From Streptacidiphilus carbonis (GTDB lineage Bacteria; Actinomycetota; Actinomycetes; Streptomycetales; Streptomycetaceae): a DNA stretch of 58,937 bases. Positions within the stretch are counted from its first letter, which is position 1. Every line of letters starts with the position of its first letter. Below the pieces are notes generated by a model. The model was given only the letters and a program-made list of their open reading frames with translations. It ran no database searches and was not told where the DNA came from. Position numbers and translations under genes: made by a program. Location: contig NZ_BBPM01000007.1 in assembly GCF_000787775.1 (NCBI RefSeq), forward strand, positions 1 to 58,937, in the 5' to 3' direction. Of this stretch, positions 26,850-35,143 are shown one piece after another.

Positions 26850-28712
26850 TCAGACCTTCGCCGCGCGGGCCTTCCGGTTCCGGCGCGACACGGTGAAGCC
26901 CGTGCCCATCGCGGCCAGCGCCGCCGCACCGAGACCGAAGGACAGCACCGCGGAGTCGCTCGACCCCGCAGGGCTCGTGGACGCCGCGTCGCCGACGGCG
27001 AAGCTGGTGACGGTGTCGCGGTCGTCACGGCCGCCGATCGGCTTCACCGACGCCACCGAACCGTCGGCGTTCAGCAGCACCTGCTTGTTGTTCGGGTCCC
27101 AGAAGTCGAACGCCGAGGCCAGCGAGCCGGCCGAGGCGTCGAAGGACGCGTCGCCGAGGCGGCCCGTCCTCCAGTTGTCCTCGATGAACCTGGTGATCGA
27201 GGCCTGGGTGGTGAAGGTGTGGTCGACGCTGTTGGTCTTCGCGTAGGGCGAGACCACCAGCAGCGGCTGACGCGGGCCGGGGCCGCAGCGGTCGGCGTAG
27301 CCGCCGAGCGGAGCGGTCTTCTTGGCGGAGGCCGCCGCCACGCACGCCGCGGCGTCCTGCGCGGTGTCCGCGGAGCCGTTGGTGGGCGTGTGGTAGACGT
27401 GGTCGTACCAGCCGTCCGAGTCGTCGTAGGCGATCACGACGGCGGTCGAGGACCACTCCGGCGACTTCTGCAGCGTGTTGATCTGCTTGACGAGGAAGTT
27501 CTGCTCGTCGGTCGGGTCCGAGTAGCCCGCGTGGCCGTCCTGGTACTCGGCGGCCTTGACGAAGCTCACCGCGGGCAGCTTGTCCGCGGTCACGGCCTGG
27601 TCGAAGTACGACAGGTCGTAGTTGTGGTTCGCCTGCCCGTTGTGGCCGATCTCGTCGATGCCGGCCGGCAGGGTGTGGTGCGGGTTGGACGTCGAGGCGT
27701 AGTACGCGAACGGGTTGTGGTGCGGGCTGTAGTCCTCGACCGCCGCGCCGCCGACGTTGGTGTGGGTGGCGCCCGCGCACTTGGCGTACGTGCCGGCCTT
27801 GCCCGTGTAGGCGGTGCTGGGGGAGAAGCCGCCCTGGAACCAGCCCCAGGTGACGTTCTTCCGGTTCAGCAGGTCGCCGATGTTGGCGCCGGTCATCTCA
27901 CCCAGCGCGCTGGTGCTGGTGTGGTCGCCGTCCGCGCAGTCGTCGTACGCCGGGTCCGGGTCGCCGATGACCGTGCCCACGCCCTGGGCGTTCGGCGAGT
28001 GCACCGTGTAGGAGTCCGGGGTGGAGGTCTGCACCGGCTTGGTGGTGCTGCCGGTGCCGCTCACCGAGATCACGCCGTGCGTCTGACCGGCGATCAGGTT
28101 CAGCGCACCCGGGGTGGAAGGACCGTAGGTGTTGCTGAACGAGTTGTCGTTCAGGGTGTAGTTCTGCGCGTAGTTCCACAGCGCCGTGACGGTGTTGCCG
28201 TCGTAGTAGTCCATGCCCAGACCGGGCGTCCCGTAGAGGCCGCCGGAGCAGGTGTCCTTGTCCGTGTTCTGGACGAACAGGTTGGCCTTGCCGCTGTTGT
28301 AGGCCAGCTGCTCCGGGCCGTAGTTGTGGTTCTGGTCGCACGTCATAGCCTGCGCGGAGGTCAGCCGCTGCGGCGCGTACAGGTTCGGGTTGGACGTCAG
28401 CAGCCCTGAGTTGGTCAGGTTGTTGACCTTCTTGGGGGTGTGCTTGGAGGCCTTGAACGTGGTGCCGTCGGTGTTCGCCGCCATCGGGTAGGTACCGAAG
28501 TAGTGGTCGAAGGAGACGTTCTCGTCATAGATCACAACAAGGTGCTTGATCGGGGTCGCCGTCGACACATGGGTCGGCTGCGAGCCGCCGCCGTGGCCAT
28601 GGCCCCCGTCCCATGCCCAAGCCGGAGAGGTCCCCGCAGCCGCCACCAGCGCTGCCGCGCCCGCGAGGGCCGCCCAACGGGCGCCCCTCCTGCCACCAGT
28701 CACTATCGCCAT
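26850..28712 (-). CDS. Secreted, membrane-tethered phosphoesterase (phospholipase C/acid phosphatase family)
   Basis: A 620-aa protein with GGAGGG 8 nt before the ATG. A signal peptide (residues 1-33, ending SPAWA-WD) precedes the phosphoesterase domain of the phospholipase C/acid phosphatase superfamily. That domain opens HLVVIYDENVSFDHYFGTYP, where the Asn of ENxSFDHYFG is a metal/phosphate ligand in relatives, and later has GGAAVEDYSPHHNPFAYY, EIGHNGQANHNYDLSYF, AYDDSDGWYDHVYHTP and GPGPRQPLLVVSPYAK. The C-terminus is a Ser/Asp linker plus a membrane helix (VLSFGLGAAALAAMGTGFTV) and basic tail, keeping the enzyme at the cell surface. A PHO-box-like site lies 79 bp upstream, so it is probably a phosphate-scavenging enzyme. 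Confidence 0.88.
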   Translation of the reverse strand: MAIVTGGRRGARWAALAGAAALVAAAGTSPAWAWDGGHGHGGGSQPTHVSTATPIKHLVVIYDENVSFDHYFGTYPMAANTDGTTFKASKHTPKKVNNLTNSGLLTSNPNLYAPQRLTSAQAMTCDQNHNYGPEQLAYNSGKANLFVQNTDKDTCSGGLYGTPGLGMDYYDGNTVTALWNYAQNYTLNDNSFSNTYGPSTPGALNLIAGQTHGVISVSGTGSTTKPVQTSTPDSYTVHSPNAQGVGTVIGDPDPAYDDCADGDHTSTSALGEMTGANIGDLLNRKNVTWGWFQGGFSPSTAYTGKAGTYAKCAGATHTNVGGAAVEDYSPHHNPFAYYASTSNPHHTLPAGIDEIGHNGQANHNYDLSYFDQAVTADKLPAVSFVKAAEYQDGHAGYSDPTDEQNFLVKQINTLQKSPEWSSTAVVIAYDDSDGWYDHVYHTPTNGSADTAQDAAACVAAASAKKTAPLGGYADRCGPGPRQPLLVVSPYAKTNSVDHTFTTQASITRFIEDNWRTGRLGDASFDASAGSLASAFDFWDPNNKQVLLNADGSVASVKPIGGRDDRDTVTSFAVGDAASTSPAGSSDSAVLSFGLGAAALAAMGTGFTVSRRNRKARAAKV

Positions 28713-28790
28713 TACCGGTCCCTCCGCAGGACATCAAGACTGAGTCGTTCGCCCCGCATCCTCCGCCGCACGCACGTCCGGATGCGTGCC

Positions 28791-28812
28791 CGCGGATGAC
28801 CGGAACGTGAAC
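28791..28812 (-). promoter_or_regulatory. PHO-box-like site upstream of phosphoesterase gene
   Basis: Read on the minus strand there are two adjoining 11-nt direct-repeat units: GTTCACGTTCC (28812-28802) and GGTCATCCGCG (28801-28791). The second fits the Streptomyces PhoP unit GGTCAYYYRSG at every position; the first fits its GTTCA core. It sits 79 bp before the start codon. Confidence 0.5.
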
Positions 28813-28868
28813 GCCGTATGAGAAGACGGTGAGTCAGTGCGCGTAGACCGTACCCCTCAGGGGTCCCG

Positions 28869-30131
28869 CTAGAGCATCAGCCTGCTGCCGAAAACGTCGC
28901 TGGAATCACGCACCCCGGGCAGCGCGAAGAAGTACCCGCCGCCGAACGGCGTGATGTAGTCGACGAGCGGCTCACCCGCCAACTTCTTCTGCACGGCGAT
29001 GAACTGACGGTCCAGATCCTGTTGGAAGGCGCAGAAGACCAGACCCATGTCCAGGTTGCCGTTGCTGTCGGTACCCCGGTCGTAGTTGAAGCCGCGACGC
29101 AGCATCCGCAGCGAGTCGGACCCCGCGGTACGCGGGTTCGCCAGCCGCATATGGCTGTCCATCGGGATCACGTCGCCGGTCGGATCCGCGGCGTAGCGGG
29201 GGGCGTCCGTCTCCACCTGGCCGTCCAGCGGAGCCCCGGACACCTTGGCCCGGCCGAACATCCGCTCCTGCTCGTTCAGCGACACCCGGTCCCAGAACTC
29301 CACCAGCATCCGGATCAGCCGCACCGCCAGATACGAGCCGCCCTCCGCCCAGGCCGGCTCGCCCTGGGCCGGGGTCACCCAGACGACCTGGTCCATCGTC
29401 CGGGAGTCGGTGACCGCGGGGTTGGCGGTGCCGTCCCGGAAGCCCAGCAGGTTGCGCGGCGTGCCGGAGGGCCGCGGCGGCGAGGAGAAGCCGTCGATCC
29501 GCCAGCGCACCTGCATCGCACCCCGGGTGTGCTGGGCCAGGTCGCGCAGCGCGTGCGCCACCGTGTCGGCGTTGTCCGCCCCCAGCTGCAGCAGCAGGTC
29601 GCCCTGGCACCAGGCCGGATCCAGGTCGTCATCCGGGAAGGACTCCATCGGGCGCAGCAGCTTGGGCTTGCGCGCCGACAGCCCGAACCTGCCGTCGAAC
29701 AGCGAGGAACCCACCGCCACCGTCACCGTCAGGCCGTCCGCCGGGACCACCGGGCCCAGCACGCCGGAGTCCGAGGGCGGCGCGCTGATGCCCAGCGGCT
29801 CCGGCACCCCGCCGGCCATCAGGAACCTGACCCGCTCGGTCAGCGTCTTCAGCAGCGCCGACAGGCCCGCCCTGTCCTTCGCCGTCACATCGAACGCGAC
29901 GAACGCCGCACAGCGCTGCTTGGCCGTCAGAATGCCGCTCTGATGCACCCCGTGGAAGTCGAAGACGCCGTCGGCACTCTCGCTCCCGCTCCCGCTCCCA
30001 CTTCCGGTCGACGGCGACGACGGTGACGCCGCCGCTCCCGACAGCCCCACCGCGGTCGCGCCGGCGGCTCCCGCCGCCACCGCACCGCGCAGCACCGACC
30101 GCCGGTCCACCTGTCCCGACCCGCCCATCAC
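28869..30131 (-). CDS. efeB: Deferrochelatase/Dyp-type peroxidase, Tat-exported
   Basis: A 420-aa protein. The twin-arginine signal DRRSVLRGAVAAGAAGATAVG at the N-terminus indicates folded, haem-loaded export. A Ser/Gly linker follows, then the Dyp-peroxidase fold with the distal GFRDGTANP motif (catalytic Asp and nearby Arg) and the proximal haem His in PMDSHMRLANPR. The closing FGGGYFFALPGV is typical. EfeB acts with the lipoprotein EfeO in iron acquisition. Its ATG overlaps the efeO stop (ATGA), so both are made from one mRNA. No terminator is evident in the 156 bp between its stop and the phosphoesterase start upstream. Confidence 0.94.
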   Translation of the reverse strand: MMGGSGQVDRRSVLRGAVAAGAAGATAVGLSGAAASPSSPSTGSGSGSGSESADGVFDFHGVHQSGILTAKQRCAAFVAFDVTAKDRAGLSALLKTLTERVRFLMAGGVPEPLGISAPPSDSGVLGPVVPADGLTVTVAVGSSLFDGRFGLSARKPKLLRPMESFPDDDLDPAWCQGDLLLQLGADNADTVAHALRDLAQHTRGAMQVRWRIDGFSSPPRPSGTPRNLLGFRDGTANPAVTDSRTMDQVVWVTPAQGEPAWAEGGSYLAVRLIRMLVEFWDRVSLNEQERMFGRAKVSGAPLDGQVETDAPRYAADPTGDVIPMDSHMRLANPRTAGSDSLRMLRRGFNYDRGTDSNGNLDMGLVFCAFQQDLDRQFIAVQKKLAGEPLVDYITPFGGGYFFALPGVRDSSDVFGSRLML

Positions 30132-31345
30132 GACGTCCTCCGCACATCACACACAGCCGCCACCGGCGCCAGTTCCGTCACCAGTTCGCCGAACACCGCG
30201 TTCACCTGCTCGCGGTCGGTCACCGACAGCCCCGACAGCGGCACCGGCCCCAGTGCGGTCAGCTCCGCCGACGCCGCCTTCATCGCCGCGTCGATCGCCG
30301 GCAGCGAGGGCATCCTGGTCACCAGCAGCGGCCGCAGCAGCGCCAGCGACTCCGCGGTCCCCTGCAGGTTCGCCTGCGCCGTCGCCAGGTTCGACCCGCT
30401 GCCGTAGTCCGTGCGTGCGGTCAGCTCGAACTGGATGGTGTTCTCCACGATCTCGTGCGCCCGCAGACCCAGGGCCAGCGGATCCATCTGCGCCTTCGCC
30501 CAGTCCGAACGGAGCTTCTCGACGTCCTTGGTCAGCTGCGCCGCGACCGGTCGCAGCGAGGCCGCCGGCCGCCCGTGCCACAGCCCGTACTCCAGCCGGT
30601 GGAAGCCCACGAAGCCGGGGTCGGCCAGGCCGCCCGGCAGGCCCTTGGTGGTGCCGTTGATGCTGCCGTCGAGGTCGCCGAAGGTCCCGTAGGCGGCGCC
30701 GAGGCGCTCGTAGTCCAGGTGTGCCGGCAGCCAGGCCTTCCTGGCCGCGGCGGTGTCGCCGCCGTCGACGGCGGACTGCAGCGACTGCACGGCGGTGACC
30801 AGCGCGGGGAGTTGGGCGGCGACCCACTTCTGGTAGGCCAGCGTCGGCGGGATCAGGTCCTGCTGGGTCACCGGGACGACGGCCGGCGTGCCCGCCGCGC
30901 TGCCGTCCGTCACCACGACGGTGGGGCCGGTGATGGTGTCGATGTCCTGCGGCAGGCAGGAGAAGGCGTACTTCCCGGCGGACAGCCGGACCACCATCGG
31001 GCGCGAGGTGCCCGGCGCCAGGCCCTCGACGTCGCCCAGGACCGCGCCGGTGGCCGGGTTCTTGAGGTAGGCCTCCTCGGGCTGGCTGCCGGTGTTGCTC
31101 ACCTCGAACACCTGCAGACCCGCCTTCGGCTCGGTCCACCCCGTACCGCAGCCGCCCGGCGACACCTGCACCGTGGTGTGCGGCAGGTCCGGGTAGTCGC
31201 CCGCCGCGCTCGCGCCCTTCCTGGGCGCCGGACCACCGCACCCGCCGACCGCCGCGAGGACGACCACCGTCCCGGCTATCAGCCAGGGCCGGATCGACCC
31301 CAGCGGCCCTGTCGGCCCCGTCGGCCTCCGCACCACGCACCCCAC
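30128..31345 (-). CDS. efeO: Iron-uptake lipoprotein (cupredoxin plus M75 domain)
   Basis: A 405-aa protein. The signal peptide ends in a lipobox (LAAVGGC), so it is anchored to the outer face of the membrane. An N-terminal cupredoxin-like domain (HTTVQVSPGGCGTGW to VVVTDG) is followed by the all-helical imelysin/M75 domain carrying the metal motif HRLEYGLW (HxxE). In the EfeUOB system EfeO binds iron for delivery to the EfeU permease. No efeU is present next to it: the gene upstream is pyk on the opposite strand. The exact start within the first 20 residues is uncertain. I found no convincing iron box in its 5' region. Confidence 0.93.
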   Translation of the reverse strand: MGCVVRRPTGPTGPLGSIRPWLIAGTVVVLAAVGGCGGPAPRKGASAAGDYPDLPHTTVQVSPGGCGTGWTEPKAGLQVFEVSNTGSQPEEAYLKNPATGAVLGDVEGLAPGTSRPMVVRLSAGKYAFSCLPQDIDTITGPTVVVTDGSAAGTPAVVPVTQQDLIPPTLAYQKWVAAQLPALVTAVQSLQSAVDGGDTAAARKAWLPAHLDYERLGAAYGTFGDLDGSINGTTKGLPGGLADPGFVGFHRLEYGLWHGRPAASLRPVAAQLTKDVEKLRSDWAKAQMDPLALGLRAHEIVENTIQFELTARTDYGSGSNLATAQANLQGTAESLALLRPLLVTRMPSLPAIDAAMKAASAELTALGPVPLSGLSVTDREQVNAVFGELVTELAPVAAVCDVRRTS

Positions 31346-31532
31346 AACCTGACAACCGCTCCGACCAGCATCTCGACGCCGATGCTAGGCAAGCCGGACA
31401 CCTGCCCGATACCCCGGACAGGAACCGCTCCCAAGGTTCCCCCGGTGTTCACCTCCCGTACGCGCGCGAGGACGCTGCGAATTGTTCAAGGAACCGTCAT
31501 CCGCACGCCATCTGACGCTCCATGAGGGCTTC

Positions 31533-31560
31533 TTCACTACTCACCGGTAAGACCTACGCT
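31533..31560 (+). promoter_or_regulatory. Probable leaderless promoter of pyk
   Basis: TTCACT (31533-31538) and TACGCT (31555-31560) are spaced 16 bp. Transcription would start about 7 nt after the -10 element, at or next to the pyk ATG (31568), and no ribosome site precedes that ATG. The 31346-31532 stretch holds no gene and presumably contains the divergent efeO promoter. Confidence 0.4.
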
Positions 31561-31567
31561 CGGTGTT

Positions 31568-33013
31568 ATGCGCCGAGCAAAAATCGTCTGTACTCTAGGG
31601 CCCGCCACCGATTCGTACGACCAGATCAAGTCCCTGGTCGACGCCGGTATGGACGTGGCCCGCTTCAACCTCAGCCACGGCTCCTACGCCGAGCACGAGG
31701 AACGCTACCGCCGGGTCCGCAAGGCGGCCGACGAGACCGGCCGCAGCGTCGGCATCCTGGTCGACCTGCAGGGACCCAAGATCAGGTTGGAGACGTTCGC
31801 CGAGGGTCCGGTCCTGCTGGAACGCGGCGACGAGTTCACCATCACCACCGAGGACCACCCCGGGGACCGCAACGGCTGCGGTACCACCTACAAGGGCCTG
31901 TGCGGCGACGTCTCCCCGGGCGAACGCATCCTCATCGACGACGGCCGGGTAGCCATGGACGTCGTCGCGGTGGACGGGCCCCGGGTCCGCTGCACCGTGG
32001 TCGAGGGCGGCATGGTCTCCGACCACAAGGGCCTCAACCTCCCCGGTGTGGCCGTCAGCGTTCCCGCGCTCAGCGACAAGGACGTCGCCGACCTGCGCTG
32101 GGGACTCCGTATCGGAGCCGACATCGTCGCGCTCTCCTTCGTCCGCAGCGCCGCCGACATCGCCGACGTGCACGCGATCATGCGTGAGGAGGGACGTTTC
32201 GTCCCGGTCATCGCCAAGGTCGAGAAGCCGCAGGCGGTCGACAACCTCGAAGGGATCGTCAACGCCTTCGACGGCGTGATGGTCGCCCGCGGCGACCTGG
32301 GCGTGGAGATGCCGCTGGAGCAGGTCCCGCTGGTCCAGAAGCGCGCCATCAAGCTGTGCCGCCGCAACGCCAAGCCGGTGATCGTGGCGACGCAGATGCT
32401 GGACTCCATGATCAATGCCTCCCGCCCCACCCGTGCCGAGGCCTCCGACGTCGCCAACGCCGTACTCGACGGCGCCGACGCGGTGATGCTCTCCGGTGAG
32501 ACCAGCGTGGGCAAGTACCCGACCGAGACCGTCCGCACCATGGCCCGCATCGTCTGCGCCGCCGAGGAGGACATCATCGAGGGCGGGCTGCCGCCGCTCA
32601 CCGAGAACAACAAGCCCCGCACCCAGGGCGGCGCGGTGGCCCGCGCGGCCGCCGAGATCGGCGACTTCCTGGGCGCCAGGTACCTGGTCGCCTTCACCCA
32701 GTCCGGCGACACGGCGCGCAGGCTCTCCCGCTACCGCTCGCCGATCCCGGTGCTGGCCTTCACCTACGAGCCGGCGGTGCGGAGCCGGCTCTCGCTCAGC
32801 TGGGGCGTGGAGACCTTCATGGGTCCCTTCGTGGAGACCACGGACGAGATGGTCGCCCAGGTCGACAACGCCCTGCTGGCCATCGGCCGCTGCGAGCCGG
32901 GCGACATCGTCGTCATCACGGCCGGCTCCCCGCCCGGCCTGGCCGGCTCCACCAACCTGGTCCGGGTCCACCACGTGGGCGAGGACGACAGCCCGCGGGA
33001 CGTGACCGTCTGA
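31568..33013 (+). CDS. pyk: Pyruvate kinase
   Basis: A 481-aa enzyme that converts phosphoenolpyruvate and ADP to pyruvate and ATP. The N-terminus MRRAKIVCTLGPATDSYDQI is canonical; VARFNLSHG binds K/ATP; VIAKVEKPQAVDN carries the catalytic Lys; and VMVARGDLGVEMP binds the divalent metal. The ATQMLDSMINASRPTRAEASDVANAVLDGADAVMLSGET segment is the family signature. The small C-terminal allosteric domain (TQGGAVARAAAEIGDFL to the end) is complete. The mRNA appears leaderless. A 20-bp perfect hairpin after the stop separates it from the convergent permease gene. Confidence 0.97.
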   Translation: MRRAKIVCTLGPATDSYDQIKSLVDAGMDVARFNLSHGSYAEHEERYRRVRKAADETGRSVGILVDLQGPKIRLETFAEGPVLLERGDEFTITTEDHPGDRNGCGTTYKGLCGDVSPGERILIDDGRVAMDVVAVDGPRVRCTVVEGGMVSDHKGLNLPGVAVSVPALSDKDVADLRWGLRIGADIVALSFVRSAADIADVHAIMREEGRFVPVIAKVEKPQAVDNLEGIVNAFDGVMVARGDLGVEMPLEQVPLVQKRAIKLCRRNAKPVIVATQMLDSMINASRPTRAEASDVANAVLDGADAVMLSGETSVGKYPTETVRTMARIVCAAEEDIIEGGLPPLTENNKPRTQGGAVARAAAEIGDFLGARYLVAFTQSGDTARRLSRYRSPIPVLAFTYEPAVRSRLSLSWGVETFMGPFVETTDEMVAQVDNALLAIGRCEPGDIVVITAGSPPGLAGSTNLVRVHHVGEDDSPRDVTV

Positions 33014-33047
33014 GCCCTCGGGCGGAGCCGCAGGACGGAGACAGCGT

Positions 33048-33091
33048 CAGCGGGCCCGGCCGGTGAGTACCCTCACCGGCCGGGCCCGCTG
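33048..33091. terminator. Perfect 20-bp hairpin between convergent pyk and permease genes
   Basis: The arms 33048-33067 and 33072-33091 are fully complementary around a 4-nt loop (tacc). It lies 34 nt from the pyk stop and 17 nt from the permease stop and would act on transcripts from both sides. Confidence 0.85.
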
Positions 33092-33108
33092 TGCGTGCTG
33101 ACGACAGG

Positions 33109-34752
33109 TCAGTGACCGCCCTCGTCGACGACGGCGACCTCGTCGATGTTCCGCTCGATGTCCTCGCGCTTGAGGCCGACGGCAACGGCCCAGTAGTAGA
33201 CGGCGAGCGCGAACACGGCGATCAGACCCATGTCCCACCACAGGTGGATGTGGCCCTCGGAGCCGACGCCGAAGCCGCCCTGCCATGAGATGACCCCGAT
33301 GCCGATCAGGTAGACCGGCAGCCACTGTGCGGCCTTCCAGTCCAGCTGCGGGGCGTTCGGCAGGTTCTTGGAGCGGGCGTAGGCGGCGTACGAGCCGAGC
33401 AGGATGTAGCCGAGGATGATGGCCACGCCCAGGCGCCACAGCGTGGCCCAGCCGGCCCAGTAGATGATCAGGCTGGCGATCACGAACGACACCGGTGCGA
33501 TGACCTGCCCGGCGGGAAGCCGGTAGGGGCGCTCACGGTCCGGCAGCCGGTTGCGCAGCACTCCGTAGGCGAGCGGCGCGCCCGCGTACATCAGCACGCT
33601 GGCGGAGGTGATGAAGCTGACCAGCTGCTGCCAGCTGGGGAACGGCAGGAAGCAGATCACGCCGGTGACGAAGGAGATGATCAGACCGAACCACGGCACG
33701 CCGCGCTTGTCGGTCGCCTCGAACAGCTGCGGCGCATAGCCGTTGCGGCTCAGACCGTAGGAGATCCGGGAGGTCGAGGTGGTGTAGATCAGGCCGGTGC
33801 CGGCCGGGGAGATGATCGCGTCCAGGTAGAGGATCCAGGCCAGCCACCCCAGGCCGATGACGGTGGCGAGACCGGCGAAGGGACCGCTGATGCCGGTGTA
33901 GGCGAGGTTCGCCCAGCCGTGGACGAAGGAGGAGCCGGGCAGCGCGCCGATGTAGACCACCTGCAGCAGCATGTAGATCAGCGCACCGATCGCCACCGAG
34001 CCGAGCACGGCGCGCGGGATGTCCTTCTTCGGGTTGCGGCTCTCTCCGGAGAGCTGGATCGCCTGCTCGAAGCCCAGCAGGGCGAAGATGATGCCGCTGG
34101 TGCTGATCGCCGCGAGGATGCCCTTCGCGCCGAACGGGGCGAAGCCCTGCGAGGTGAAGTTGCCGGTGTGGAAGTGCGTGATCGCCAGCACGAAGATGGC
34201 GAGCAGCGGGATCGCGATCTTCCACCAGGTCGCGGCGCTGTTGGTGTGCGCGAGCAGTCGCACTCCGAGGAAGTTCACCGCGACGAACACCGCCATCAGT
34301 ACGACGGCGATGACGAACCCGGACGCGGTCAGCGTCCCGTTGGGGTGCTGGAACCCGGACGCCCAGGACCAGTGCTGGGCGTATCCGATCATGGCCTCGA
34401 CCTCGATCGGCGCGACGGTGGCCGCCTGCAGCCAGGAGAACCAGCCGAACGACATCCCGGCCAGTCCGCCGAAGGTGTAGTGCGGGTACCTCGCGGTACC
34501 GCCGGCCACCGGGAACATCCCGCCCAGTTCCGCGTGTACCAGCGCCAGCAGGATGATCGCGACGGCGCCGATCCCCCAGGAGATGATCGCCGCCGGCCCG
34601 GCGACCACGACGGCCTCCTTGGCCCCGAAGAGCCACCCCGAACCGATGATCGACCCGACGGACGCCCACATCAGACCGATGAGGCCGATCTCCCGCCGTA
34701 GCGAGCGGGACCCGGTGTCGGGGGATTTGGGCAACAGATCAGTGGGTGCCAT
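33109..34752 (-). CDS. APC-family amino-acid permease
   Basis: A 547-aa protein with 12 or more hydrophobic segments. Helix 1 carries the APC substrate-binding break GSIIGSGWLFG; helix 6 has the GIIFALLGFEQAIQLSGESRNPKKDIPRAV signature. The C-terminal tail is charged (LKREDIERNIDEVAVVDEGG). It is an importer or exchanger of amino acids or polyamines at the cytoplasmic membrane; the specific substrate cannot be read from the sequence. It is a monocistronic gene with a long upstream region and a hairpin at its 3' end. Confidence 0.9.
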   Translation of the reverse strand: MAPTDLLPKSPDTGSRSLRREIGLIGLMWASVGSIIGSGWLFGAKEAVVVAGPAAIISWGIGAVAIILLALVHAELGGMFPVAGGTARYPHYTFGGLAGMSFGWFSWLQAATVAPIEVEAMIGYAQHWSWASGFQHPNGTLTASGFVIAVVLMAVFVAVNFLGVRLLAHTNSAATWWKIAIPLLAIFVLAITHFHTGNFTSQGFAPFGAKGILAAISTSGIIFALLGFEQAIQLSGESRNPKKDIPRAVLGSVAIGALIYMLLQVVYIGALPGSSFVHGWANLAYTGISGPFAGLATVIGLGWLAWILYLDAIISPAGTGLIYTTSTSRISYGLSRNGYAPQLFEATDKRGVPWFGLIISFVTGVICFLPFPSWQQLVSFITSASVLMYAGAPLAYGVLRNRLPDRERPYRLPAGQVIAPVSFVIASLIIYWAGWATLWRLGVAIILGYILLGSYAAYARSKNLPNAPQLDWKAAQWLPVYLIGIGVISWQGGFGVGSEGHIHLWWDMGLIAVFALAVYYWAVAVGLKREDIERNIDEVAVVDEGGH

Positions 34753-35143
34753 AGGGGCGCCACCTCTCGAAATATCTGACAGGGCAAGTAGGGCAGGGAG
34801 GAACAGGGGTCGAGACGGACCCGATGGGCGTCGGAGGGCTGCCTCAGATTAGGTGCAGATTGCGCTCATGCATAGATGGCGACGCTGAATACATGCGTTC
34901 TCTTGAGCTTCTTCACACGTGATCCCCGGCAGAATCACCGTCTCGATGCCGACCGGAACGGGGGGTATCGCCACAGGTGGGGGGCGTGTGGTAGGGCGCG
35001 ACTCGATGGAATGTGGGCCAACTGAGAAATTTGAGCATTACTTGAGGAAGGCCGCCGAGGCGGGCCTTCCGGGCATGGATAGAGCTATTGAATGATCGTC
35101 AACCCTCATGCCCGCTTCGACGCAGAGCATTCCCGACGCGCGG
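34753..35143. other. Gene-free stretch upstream of the permease
   Basis: These 391 bp hold no ORF I would accept. The part nearest the permease start must contain its promoter. Parts of the stretch (around 34840-34925 and 35025-35095) are clearly richer in A+T than the surroundings, which marks the edge of the accessory spot with the LAGLIDADG genes. Confidence 0.6.

Noticed and set aside
31346-31440. An iron box upstream of efeO
   Set aside because: The TGCTAGGCA region at about 31383 shows only a few matches to the DtxR/IdeR consensus and is not palindromic.
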